Assembly: GCF_910596095.1 (NCBI RefSeq)
Contig: NC_056540.1
Coordinates: 20,918,501 to 20,982,500 of the forward strand
Length of the DNA stretch: 64,000 bases
Source of the DNA: Thunnus maccoyii
Lineage: Eukaryota; Chordata; Actinopteri; Scombriformes; Scombridae
Direction of reading: 5' to 3'
Shown here: in pieces, positions 1 to 11,220 of the stretch
How the letters are laid out: every line of letters begins with the position of its first letter
Numbering within the stretch: position 1 is the first letter of the stretch
Made by a program: the position numbers and the translations under genes
Notes under the pieces: model-generated
Told to the model about the DNA's origin: nothing
Database searches by the model: none
Seen by the model: the letters and a program-made list of their open reading frames with translations, nothing else

Positions 1-129
1 ACCTTTGAGCTTAGTTTATATTGTTACATCTGTTTGCTTGAGGAAGACTTGCAGTTGTTCGAAACATTGCAAATAATATTAAAGGAAGCTTTGATTTAGT
101 GTGTGGGTACTCTTAGAAAAAAACATAAT

Positions 130-1010
130 ACTGAAAGAGATTCCTGTCAGCTGATGCTGACCATAAATCCATTCGTGTTCTCCTGGACCTAAGCGAAACC
201 ACTGACCATGATATCCTCTTGGACCATCTTGAAAACTGGGCTGGTATCAGTGGTACTGCTCTGAAATGATTCAGGCCCTCTCAAGAAGACAGACGTTTCT
301 GTATTGGTATCACTGATTCCAGGTTAGCTACAATGGGTGTTCACTGCGAGGTGCCCAGAGGCATCAGTTTCCATTTTTACACATATGATACTGAGATCTA
401 TCTAAACTGTGACCCTGAAAACAACTTTCAGAGCAATGTCAACCCGCTAACCTGTCTGCATGACATCCACAAGTGGATGTCACAAAATTTCCTGCAGCTA
501 AACACTGATAAGCCAGAGATATTAATTATAGGTCAAGACAGTACAAACAACCCAACATAAACAGTCTTTGTTCACTATCTCATTCAATAACTCAGCATTG
601 CAGAAATGTTGGTGTCTTTTTTGATCAAAACTTCAGCCTAGAAAAACATGTAATTCAATGGTTCAATGCTGCTTTTGTCATCTCAGAAACATTTCAAGGA
701 TTAGACCATTTCTTTCTGCCAGAAATCTGGAAACTGTCATTCATGCTTTCATAACCAGTCTATTGGAGTACTGTAATTCCCAGCTCTCTGGCATCAGCAA
801 AAAATCCCTCTCTTTCCTCCAGCTCAAAAACTCTGCTGCCAGGATTTTAACTCGGTCTAGGAAACATGATCACATTTCACCAATCCTGGGTTCGCTACAC
901 TGGCTACCTGTTGCTTTTTGTTTTAAATCTATGCCAAATTCTCCCTGAGCTTTGAAAAAAGGCACGCCAATAGTACACAGGTTTTACAACTTTCACCTGA
1001 TTACAAGGTA
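130..1010 (+). mobile_element. Decayed L2-like non-LTR retrotransposon (LINE) fragment
   Basis: A broken reverse-transcriptase reading frame can be followed on the plus strand through several frameshifts and stops. Around 190-300 it resembles the RT segment with TTDHDILLDHLENW and GISGTALK. At 333-560 it resembles the block after the catalytic box, with the aspartates of the YADD motif degraded to YDTE, followed by DIHKWMSQNFLQLNTDK. At 658-945 it carries the typical C-terminal stretch RPFLSARNLETVIHAF and GSLHWLPV. These blocks are characteristic of fish L2-clade LINEs. The 5' part, including the endonuclease, is missing, and no open protein remains. It is a dead, 5'-truncated copy. Confidence 0.8.
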
Positions 1011-3116
1011 TCAAATCCAATCATGGAGCATCATTTAACCTCACTTTTTTAGCATCCGTACCTGAGTGTCTGAAAGTCATGTTTGGTTCCAGTCAGGAGG
1101 AAGAGCAGAAAAGAAAGCAACACAAGGACAGGAGGAGACGGTAGCATCCACAGAGGGTCAAACCCAGAGACCATATGCCTTGTTAAGTTATGGGGGGCTG
1201 TATATACCCCTCTGTGACCTGTACACACCCCCAACTCCATGTCCAAATCCAACCTTCGCCCCTCCATTCCTTTTTAGGGTATGCATCAGAGAATCGAGCG
1301 GATGAGAGAGGGGACACAGTAGATTAGGTGATAGATTGGATTCCACTGCTGTAACATCAGAAAGTAAAAAAAAGAAAGAAACAGTCTGAAGATTTTGACT
1401 GATGGCCATGAGGGATAATAGATACTCCCAATGCACTGACATAAAATATTTTGTTAGACTGTTCAGAACATGTACAGATGACATACTGGATCACTTAACA
1501 TCATAACTCAGAGGGATGACTCACAAGAGGAGCTAGTTGATATCATTGACTGAACTGAGGAGGGACAATGTGGAGTGTTATATAAGTCTCTTCTTATATG
1601 TTCTTGTCTATGTGTGTATACATATACTGTATGTGAAAAACTATATGTCAACTTTCCCAAAAGATAAGATGTATGTTAAAAACGAAACTATAAAGCAAGC
1701 CAGAGTAGAATATTTTAGAATAGGAGAAGAAAGAAAGACAGTTTGTTGTTAGTGATGAATTCTTCTATATAATAATACTGTGTCGCAGGTATTAGTAAAG
1801 AAAATACAGTATGTAGTAAAGATGATATATGTACAAACAGATTCTCTTGAAACTATACCACCTAATTAATGGAGATTTTTAGTGAGCACAGAGAAAAACT
1901 TTCCACCTTCAGGAGATGAATGTGAAAACAGCCGTCTAGTGTCAAACTCTGCACATACATCATTCTGCAGGAAGGAACAAGAAGGAAAAAATCCTCACCC
2001 TAACCCGTGTTTTTTAGTGGCCTTGATAACCCTGATGACATCACTAGATGTTATTTTTTCAACCTTTGGAAAGCTCCGTCAGAGCCAAAGAAGACTAAAC
2101 TGAATGTTTAAAATTGGAGGAGTGGCCCTTTAGTATGAGTTCAACATTTTTAAGTGTATATTGTGTATTAACACAACAGTAACTATCATGATGATGATGA
2201 TCATCATCATCTATTCTGCAGTAGAGTAAATGTGGCACCACAGATGGCACTTTACTCTGATTGTTTTAGGCGTCTAGAGTCAGACAACCTTGAATAAAGA
2301 AATACGGGATCATTATGAGAATGAGAGGAAACTGGTGAGGCATAAAGTAAATTACAGTAGAAGGTTAGACTCTTGCTAAAATCACTTACATCAGCAGGAG
2401 GAACCATAATACATCCAATTTAAAAGGATAGACTCATTTCTTAACTATATTGAATAAACTATTTCATATATCAGACACAAAACAAATCAATGCACTGAGC
2501 TATCTGTGTATCTGTATCTCTGTGTGTGTTTGTACTCGGGCATCTGGTTGTAATTATTGATTTGATTTGGTCCATTACCATAGAACACAGCATTACGTTT
2601 GACCCCTTTTATAATCTCTCATCCAATTATCCTAAACCCACAAAGAGTAATTAATGACCAAGAAGGCGCCATGACTCAAAGCCTACAGAAGCCTCCCTCG
2701 TAGAAGATCTGCTGTGTGTTTCATCAGGAAATCTGGTCTTCCTGCTCTATTTCTTTACACACCTGATTAAAGTCAAATTGTTCTCTTTGTTTCAAATTGT
2801 TTAAACCCTAATCAGAAATTAAGTAATCAACTCTCCCCCCATTTCACATCTTTCAGACTTTGTGTCTTTATTCTTGTTATTATGGATTTTCTGGTTCCTC
2901 AAAGTGTTTAATGAGGATTTTGACAGTCAGAGGTGGGGCAGAGGACTGAACCAATGACAAAACTATATCTAATCTAAGTGTTGACAGATGGAATAATGAT
3001 GATTATGACAACAATGATGAATAGAACAAATACTATGAACATGAAATGTTGTCTACAGAGTTGGACCAATATAATTGTGGTCTAATATGGTCAACATGAA
3101 TTGCCCAGTACATAAT
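1011..3116. other. Intergenic sequence, no gene seen
   Basis: No exon with coding character and good splice sites is visible on either strand. The stretch is AT-rich. It holds the palindrome at 2190-2211. A segment at about 2540-2830 has several TAATTA/ATTAAT cores and no obvious repeat character, so it could be a non-coding regulatory element; that is only a guess. Confidence 0.5.
2190..2211. repeat. Perfect 22-bp palindrome made of GAT/ATC triplets
   Basis: The run of GAT units meets a run of ATC units at the centre, so the two halves are exact reverse complements. It could form a small cruciform. It looks like a microsatellite that was inverted on itself; no function is implied. Confidence 0.8.
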
Positions 3117-3690
3117 CCCCTGTGTTAAAAAGGACATATCATGCATATTTCCAGGTCTATATTTATATTCTGGGGCTGTACTGTAATATCTTTGCATGAT
3201 TTACAATTCAAAAAACACCTTATTTATCTTATACTGGTCCTTTATGCAGCCCATCAGTTCAGCCTCTGTCTGAAACAGGCCGTTTTAGCTCCTGTCTCTT
3301 TAAGGCCCCCCTCCTGATGAGCCCACTCTGTTCTGGTTGGTTAGCTTCCAGCTCCAGAGGCTACATAAACAAACAGTAGTAGTCGGATTTCCCTTCTTCT
3401 TCTCACTGTTTACTTGAAATATAAACTTCCCAAATACATCCCTAAATGTTCCAGCCCGAATCTGATCTGAAATATGTGAGTAGACAACGCAAAAAACACG
3501 TGGAACAAACTTGCAAATGTGCAACAAAGGCTACGGAACAGACAGCCGTTTGTGGGAATGTGCGAACAATCTGATGTCAGTTTGATGGAGATGTAACTTT
3601 GCAAATGAAGCATTGAGAACAGGCTGAAGCCTGAGCTTTTGACTTGAAAGTGACATTTTACACACTTGTTTAACACAAACATCTTAATTT
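3117..3690. mobile_element. Probable dispersed teleost repeat (non-autonomous DNA element)
   Basis: The stretch around 3130-3360, containing 'aaacaggccgttttagctc' and 'ctgtctctttaaggc', resembles a repeat I recall seeing in many fish genomes. The boundaries are estimated. I cannot see clean terminal inverted repeats or target-site duplications, so family assignment is open. Confidence 0.4.
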
Positions 3691-5237
3691 TCTGTCAGTC
3701 AATTTAGCCAAGTGTTAGTGGAACCAAATGGAGCAAAATTCTTGACCATAAAAGTTATATATTTCAAAATGTGCAAGATGAAAACATTGAACATCCCATA
3801 TGTGAAACAGATTTATAGATGAATGAACAATTAATGTTCTTCAGGGGAAAAAAACTCTGCAAGCAAAACTGACATGTTTTCGTGATCTGAAACATTTCTT
3901 ACTTGCATCTTCTTGGTCTATGTCATAGACTTTATATGTGAAGGATCTAGGTTTTTAAGCAGGTAGCTTGAAAATGGGAGAATACTATCATTATCATCTA
4001 CCCTAGCCAAATAACATATTAGTGCAAGTGTTTCCTGAGGAGTTTTGTTGACAATGTATTTACTTTGCAGCATGCAAGGTGGCACATGAAACCGAATATA
4101 TCCACTGATACCAAATATGGGCAATATATTGCATTATCTTTGGTCTTCTTGGTAAGGCTTTCTTGTGCTGCATTCAAGAGTCATTTATTTTATCAGAAAA
4201 AAACATGTTTCCTGCTTTGAAATTTAATATGAACAACACCAAAAGTCTAACGATGGAATCACAAAGTCAGTGAAAACTTGCCAATGATAAAGTTTGCCTG
4301 ACGAGCTGTTGTAATTAACACTTTAACACTTCTTGTTTAAATACAAGCTGTTAAATTAGCTTTTTAAGCTGCAGAACATGTTTGTTTATAGATTCTCTTT
4401 GTGTTCTTTCTGTTCAGCACTAATATAATGTACATCTGGTTTCAATAAACAAAACTATAAATATATATTTTTTCCAAATGAGATAACCACCATTATTACG
4501 TTGCTAGTAATGCAACTAATTTTCCATTTCTCCATTTTGATACAAAAGGCTCTAAATTGCCACTAATGGAAATAAACAGTGATACACTCTCACACATGCA
4601 GTGTGTGCCTTTGAAACACATTCTATCATGACATGCAATGCATATTATACATTTTTCATTAGGTGTTGCCTCTTGGCTACAGTCCTATCACCTATCACCT
4701 CCCTAAGTGGTAGATTTGCGGTTTGGCGTCACAGAAAAACAGGAAATCTGGCCTGTACTTCCTGAATAAATGAGATCAAATGGCTCAGTATGACTGGAAC
4801 AAGCAGCCACCCTCTCCTCACTGTTACCAACAGCAACAAAAGCCCAGCCTGTGTGTGTCTGAGAGCTCATTTCTCAACATGACCTCTCGCCCTGGACATC
4901 CATGTGTCTCAGTCACCCTCCATATCTGGTTAGTGAGCAGACAGAGCAATGACAGACTGAGCCACACTATCTCTGTCAGGGGAACAATGACTCACCATGC
5001 ACACACAGAAAAACACAGCAACAAGACAACAGCGCAGACACACACTCTCATCTGTGAACACACTGAGCTGTGTTACAACATGGACATAAGACCACCGAGC
5101 AGCTTAAGATATCAGGGTGTGGCTGCAAGACCCAGACACACTGAGGTCAAATAAGTGTAGACAAAAGGCCATGAGGGGAACTCTATCAACACAGTAACAC
5201 TACTGTCCAAAGGATATGTCTTGGATAGAAATGTTGC

Positions 5238-5301
<64 letters not shown>

Positions 5302-5758
5302 ACACAAGTACAGTCAGATAAAGCCTTCACTTCAGCTCTCATTGGTCTCACATGATTCAGGCTTCTCATTCCCTTCTGCTGATGTGTCAAGCAATATGTT
5401 ACAGGGAAGAGGAAACCTAACTGTAATCATGACTATGGGTTCAGTATTTCAGAAAAGAGACATGAAACATCACAAAACATGTTCTTGATGGACAGAGCAT
5501 TTCAGTCTGTCACATTTGAGGATTATAGACTTGCATTACTCAACCCTCAAAACGTCATAGTGATACCACATTAGACTTTCAGTTTGTATATAAAAATGGT
5601 CAAAAGATGGAAGGACAGCATTTTTAATCCCTCTGCCTTCATTCTCCCACCTAAATTATCAAGTCTTGGTTGTGTGATATCATTTCTTGCTCTGGTTAGT
5701 TGAGCTTGAGTAGTTTTATTATAAAATAGTGGTAGTAATTTTAAAGCACTCATAAAAT
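3691..5758. other. Intergenic sequence, no gene seen
   Basis: There is no convincing coding exon. A 124-codon open frame at 4780-5154 has no recognisable domain, no splice signals and biased CA-rich composition, and is treated as chance. The main landmark is the CA microsatellite at 5240-5306. Confidence 0.5.
5240..5306. repeat. (CA)n microsatellite
   Basis: About 33 CA units with one interruption (TC) near 5296. It is likely polymorphic in length. Confidence 0.95.
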
Positions 5759-6337
5759 CAGTGGTGGAAAGTAACTAAGCACATACAGTATAGTCAAGTA
5801 CTGTAATTAAGTACAACCTTGAGGTACTTTCTCTTTACATTTAGATGCTTTACATAGCAGATGCTTTAGTCCAAAGTGACGTACAAATGAGGTGCAATCC
5901 AAGCAATCAAGCAGATCAAATCACTTGAGGATTTCAATTTTATGCTATTTTATACCTCTACATCACTACATTTCAGAGGGAAATGTACTTTTTTTTACTT
6001 TACTCTAGTTGTCTGTCAGCTACAGTAATTTTGCAGGATAATTTTATATACAAAACACATGATCGGCCTCTAAAATATGACCATTTGTTATAGACTTAAG
6101 TACCTAACAGTGTATAAAGTAGTGCAAATTAGCTCCACCTCAACCAACTACTAAACAGTAAAATGCTGCTTGCATGTTAATGCATTTGTAATATTAACAC
6201 TCTGCGTGGGGCCATTTTGCATAATGAGTACTTTTGATGTTGATAATACATGTGTATGTTTCCTATGCATTTTGAATTCAGGACTATTACTTGCAGAGTG
6301 GTATGTGTGGTATATATACTAACTACTTCCACCACTG
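5759..6337. mobile_element. hAT-like non-autonomous DNA transposon with 8-bp target duplication
   Basis: The element begins CAGTGGTGGAAAGTAACT and ends with the inverse CTTCCACCACTG. It is flanked by cataaaat (5751-5758) and cataaaac (6338-6345), an 8-bp target-site duplication with one mismatch, which is the size made by hAT transposases. The interior has the 'aagtactgtaattaagtac' and 'tacatttcagagggaaat' blocks seen in abundant fish elements of this kind. There is no transposase, so it is a MITE. Confidence 0.8.
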
Positions 6338-7882
6338 CATAAAACCATGAACACATTGGCTTTCTTCTCTTTTAGAAATTTCACAAAGGGCATTCAATCC
6401 CCTTAGTCTCATTTTCTGTCCTACTTCTTTCAATTTATTTACAAAGTAACCAACTGCAGTTCAGCTGAGGCTTTTTTTGTTGTCTGGCTGAAGAGGACAG
6501 AAGGGTGAGGACAGCAGTAGACAGGACATGCAGTTCAACATCCGCAAGTGAGCATATTGCTTCTACTCAGCTTGCTCAGCCCACACAGAGAAACAAGCAG
6601 CATTGCCTATTTAGGAGTAGTGCGCTGGGCTGGTGAAAGCGCTGTTTCATGTGTTTCATCAACTCCGTCATCTACACTCAGACACACCCTCTCTCTCTCT
6701 TTCGCTCTCTCTCTCTCTCTGCTCCATTTGCAAGGATAAAAGAAATGATGAAACTGTCTTCTCAACAAAAGCATGTCCCTGCCTAATAAACTGCTGGCAC
6801 CAAAGCCTCCAGTTGCCTCAGTGTGGCAAATGTCCTGCTGCTGGGCTGATGGAAAGGAGACCTCCCAGGCACTGACATACAACAGACCCATTGAAGATGA
6901 TATAAATTATACACTACAGGCTCTATAAATGAATGATAAATTGCTTTTGTGTTGATTTTACATCATTTACATCAAAAACTGAAAATAAAAATACTTCTAA
7001 GATACACGTTATAGTCTTAAAAGTGATTTAGAAGATGCAGCAAAAAACTAAACCCCTGGAGAAAGAGCAGTCTGTTTAAGTTGAAAGAGGCTATTTATAA
7101 CTTTTTTATTATTATTAATTATAAAACAGTCGAGTAAAAAAGTTTTTATGGGTTTTGGAGGATGGTGAAGTCATACTGGAGCCACTGGGAGAACCAGAAT
7201 CTCCAGGTCTCTTTAATGACATCATGCATTTGGTTTGGCAGCTGCCCAAACCAGAAGGGAGGAGGCAGTATGCTGATGTATGTTTTTAAGGGTTTATAGT
7301 CACATGTGTTTGGGCACAGCTGTTCACTATACAGATGTTAATATCTTCACACACCATTTAATATAATATAGGCTACTGTATGTACATACGATGCAATCCA
7401 ATCCAATACTGCTGCATCACTTTTACTACCTCGTGGTATTGGATTGCATTGTTTTGTACAGTTTATATTGAGACTTTATGTGTAAGGGAGTTAGGTTTCA
7501 AAAATTACAGTGAAGTGAGCAACAGTCCAATACAACAAAGATTAAAGATAAAACCATAAACTTCAGCAATAGGCTTATTTATTTCAGGGTATTGTATTTG
7601 GCTGCATTACATGGTATTATATTACTTCCTGCAACTATATAGATAATTCACCTTAATAATATTGGATGTTATAAACAAGGGTTTTGTTTTTAAAGGAAAT
7701 ATTCTCCCTGGGAATAAGAATAGCAGTGGCACAGACACTTAGACAGACAGTTAAACAGTTAACTTGCTTCAAGAAATAAAAACATTAATATATTGCATGG
7801 AAATATAGATCTATAGATAATCTGAAATACGTGCCATTTCAGTGACAAACAAAGCGCATCACCTGTTGCGCATCGCAACACC

Positions 7883-7920
7883 ACTTTATTCCACCCCAAA
7901 ATGGTGGGGTGGAATAAAGT
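7883..7920. repeat. Perfect hairpin: 16-bp stem, 6-nt loop
   Basis: ACTTTATTCCACCCCA is followed by the loop AAATGG and then the exact reverse complement of the first arm. The stem is perfect over 16 pairs. It is too short and its loop too small for a typical microRNA precursor, and no matching transposon is obvious around it. Confidence 0.9.
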
Positions 7921-8161
7921 AAATCTTATCTTATTTCATTAATATTCAGTAAATACACCATCTGTGTGCCCGAGGACGAAACTGACGCAAATTATTTGCG
8001 TAACGTCCTTCCGATAAGATAATAACTGCAATTACGCATTTACTACACCTGTGCGTAAATTGATCCAAAAAAATCTTCTGTCGTGCTGTTTTATATCACC
8101 TAGGGTGAACTGAAGTGGGCATCTGCTTGATAATCTTAGTTAAGCTGTGTTTTGGACTCAC

Positions 8162-8238
8162 CTCTCCGAAGCGTAAAGATGAGCGCCGATCAGTCGACAC
8201 CAGCAGTGTGTCCGGTGGTTTTGGCCAAGAGGTAAAAT
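8162..8238 (-). other. Doubtful coding exon (orphan) on the minus strand
   Basis: On the minus strand a pyrimidine-containing acceptor ending ccgcag precedes 77 bases with an open frame (SWPKPPDTLLVSTD, then RRSSLRFGE) and a strong donor GAG|GTGAGT. On the plus strand the same bases start with an ATG at 8179 (MSADQSTPAVCPVVLAKR) and run into AG|GTAAAA at 8232. Only one of these readings can be right, and I recognise neither protein. No partner exons were found nearby. It may be a 5' exon, a non-coding exon or chance. Confidence 0.2.
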
Positions 8239-10847
8239 CTGCGGAGGCAACGCAGCTTTAAAAGACAGAGGGAGCAGAAGAGAAAAAAGAAAAAAAAAAC
8301 TGCAGGATATGTGCCAAACCTCTGTAAGCTCTCATAAACAATGACCTCAACCAGGAATTTACAAGCTCTCTTAGTAAAACTCTCATTGGCCCTGCAACGG
8401 AGGCAAATGGGATCATGAAGAAAATAAAGTCATAACTTTTCTGCATCAACGAGCGCTCAGACTTAACAATTACCTTTTGTTCAAGAGGCAAGTCTGCCGT
8501 GCAGGGATTTCCACTTATGATATTAATTATCCACGCAACATTTCAGCTTTTCTGCTGTTCACAAAAAAAATTGACTCATTTGTTAACTCGACACACTTTT
8601 GTCCTACTTCTGAATTGGTCTCAGTCGTCTCCTTCTTTGGTAATGAATAGAGGAATAACATCAAGATGACTCATTCTTAATCCAAAGTAAATACATGCAG
8701 CCTGTAAGCTTAACTCTCAGAGTTGACCCTCCACAATAACAAATCGATGATGAAATGCCCATAAGGTGTTTCGATTATGTAATACAGATGTCAGCATTTA
8801 TTTCAACTGTGTCACTGGGGCTGAAATGATTGTCGTAATCCACCATTTATCCACCGACAGATACACATCTAACTCTAAACCAAGGAGAGCTTGAAGGATG
8901 AAGGAATGTTTTTAGGTCATGAGGTCATATGTGTTGTGTTTAAGGATGTCTGGGTCACTCAAACAGGCCAAAATATAACTTATATATTTTTTACCTGCAA
9001 TGGATGGTAAGTGATTGCTGTTTCAGTTAACATTTCTTCACCAAGTTCCTCTTTTGAGCTATAAACTTGTAACCAATAAAGCATTGCATGGCTGTAAACA
9101 CACAACTGCTCTGTTGGTGTGATTAACAAACATCCTCAAGACTGTTGTGACATGAGATCAATATTATTGAGAGCCACATGTTTGGCGTGCGGATAACTCC
9201 TTCTGTCATGGACACTGGGCTGGATTTGTTTTACCATCTATATGTGCAACATTGAGGGCAGGTTATATAATATATATTTTATGATAACAAGAGAGAATTG
9301 AGATACACACGTTATAAATGCTTTACAGTTCTTACTAAATGATTTGTAATGCAATATAGCAGATACACAACATAAATAATCTGCTTTAATCTTTTATCCA
9401 GTGAAGGAGTCTTTTCTTATGACAAGTAAAATAGGGACTTTTTACTTGATTCAATACCATTATACAATATAACCTTAGTCTTCGGTTGAGAGAGAGAGAG
9501 AGAGGGAGATCGAGATCTGCTCAAGTGTAAGCTAAGTGGCCCTTTAAAACTACTATTTCCTCCTTGGACAGTTACTCCACTATACAGACATTCTTGAGCT
9601 GACTGAGGGGAGTTGTGCCCATATTAGGAACATGTTACCTGATATCTGGCACAAATCTTGCCTGTGAGAGTAAAGTGCCATCAGTCTCAGCTGTGTGGGG
9701 TGTGGCTTTCACATTCACATCATTCTGCTTTGTTTTTGTTGGATAGATGAGAGAAATTTAACATATTTTATGACTATCACTTAGACTTTTTTAGTCAAAG
9801 ATGATTTTTTTTGTTTGTTTGTTTTATTTTATCATTGAGAAGTGATGGGCATATAATTATTAATACATCTATCAATGTCATAATTTCTTTTGATGTTCCT
9901 AACGGTTTTATAAGATGTTGATTGAGTTAGGAAGAAAACCATGTATTCATTGGATGAGAAAATGCCACATACTATATATCATATCATGCTTTAGATTGTT
10001 TTTTTTTTTTAAATATTTCATTTCTTCATGAAATCCATACAAGGAGAAGCCATAACAACTCAGCTCTTTTCACATCACACACTAGGGAAGGCTTGACCTT
10101 TCTAAGTTCAGAATAGAAAATGTTTCTCAGAGACAGAATTGATCCCAGCGCTACCCGAGAACAAGGAATGATCTGTATACACTTACCATCATTCACAGGT
10201 CTGGACTACTGGATTGAAAAACAAATGACACATACTGCCGAATTTAGGCCATTTCAAGCCAGTGACCTCTTAAAATGAGGCAGTGTCTACCTGTGACTGC
10301 CCGTATGTTGTGACCAGTATAACCAAAGACTGACTTTCTATTCTGAGATTGTTTAATTTAAGGCTTGTAGAGGGTGTTCCACAGGGGGGAAAAAAAGCAA
10401 AAACCTCTGAAAAAAATAACAATTTAGTGCAGCAGAAATACATTTTTTAACTTTTCTTTTTATCATCTTGCAATCCTTAGGGGTGGCCCTGCATCCCAGG
10501 TTGAAAACTTCTGCACTTTTTAATTTTGGAGTTAACCCCTCTGTTGACTTTACCTCCCTCTGGAATATTTCAAATTTTTAATAGCTTGTAGGCTTGAACT
10601 ACCTGCCGCATTGCAAGACTGTGGAGAAACCTATTCTTAGTATAATAAGAAAATCCCTTCTCAGATTTATGCAACTCAAATAAAATCTCTTCTGACACTA
10701 ATCTTGTTTCATATCTCTTGTGGATGGAATCATCTCTGGAGCTTGACAGCTACATTCTTACGCAACCCAGATGTCCAGTTATAAAGAGAAGGAGGTAAAT
10801 GAGGAGACCATTACGGAGAGGACTTTAATCAAAAGCACAAGCTTCTG

Positions 10848-10853
10848 TTTATT
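10848..10853 (-). terminator. Candidate polyadenylation signal of slc9a6
   Basis: TTTATT on the plus strand is AATAAA on the minus strand, about 3.1 kb beyond the slc9a6 stop. It is chosen only because no gene lies between; usage is not visible from sequence. Confidence 0.3.
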
Positions 10854-11178
10854 GATCTTTGCACGCACATGAACAGGTGAGAGTATATTTACACAGATGT
10901 AAACAGTCAGTACCTGCAACGCAGAGGAAAAGAGAGAACACAATGTCTCCCTCTTTCTCTCACACACGCGCACACAAACATACTCTTTAAACATCCATAC
11001 GCACTTGCAAGCATGAATGCACACAAAAACAAACACACACACACACGCTCACACAAACAGAATTTGCCGTATAAAGATAAAGTGGACTGTCTGAAAACAC
11101 AGAGCACAGCAGGCCTCTTTGGTCAGCTACTTCAGACAAGAGTCCAATGATCAAAGCCTATCACAAGTCACCATTCGA

Positions 11179-11179
<1 letters not shown>

Positions 11180-11216
<37 letters not shown>
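11180..11216. repeat. (GA)n microsatellite
   Basis: About 18 uninterrupted GA units within the proposed slc9a6 3' UTR. Confidence 0.95.

Positions 11217-11220
<4 letters not shown>

Larger units (their letters stand above)
6338..10824. other. Intergenic sequence with a possible regulatory island near 7.9-8.5 kb
   Basis: No gene is recognisable. Landmarks are a CT-rich microsatellite (6690-6721), the hairpin at 7883-7920, the short palindrome at 7985-8001, a doubtful exon at 8162-8238, and a GA repeat (9488-9509). The part from about 7850 to 8500 is richer in CpG than its surroundings and could be a promoter or enhancer. The rest is AT-rich with no structure that I can interpret. Confidence 0.5.

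Noticed and set aside
7883-7920. microRNA precursor
   Set aside because: Stem of 16 bp and six-base loop are too short for a Drosha/Dicer substrate.
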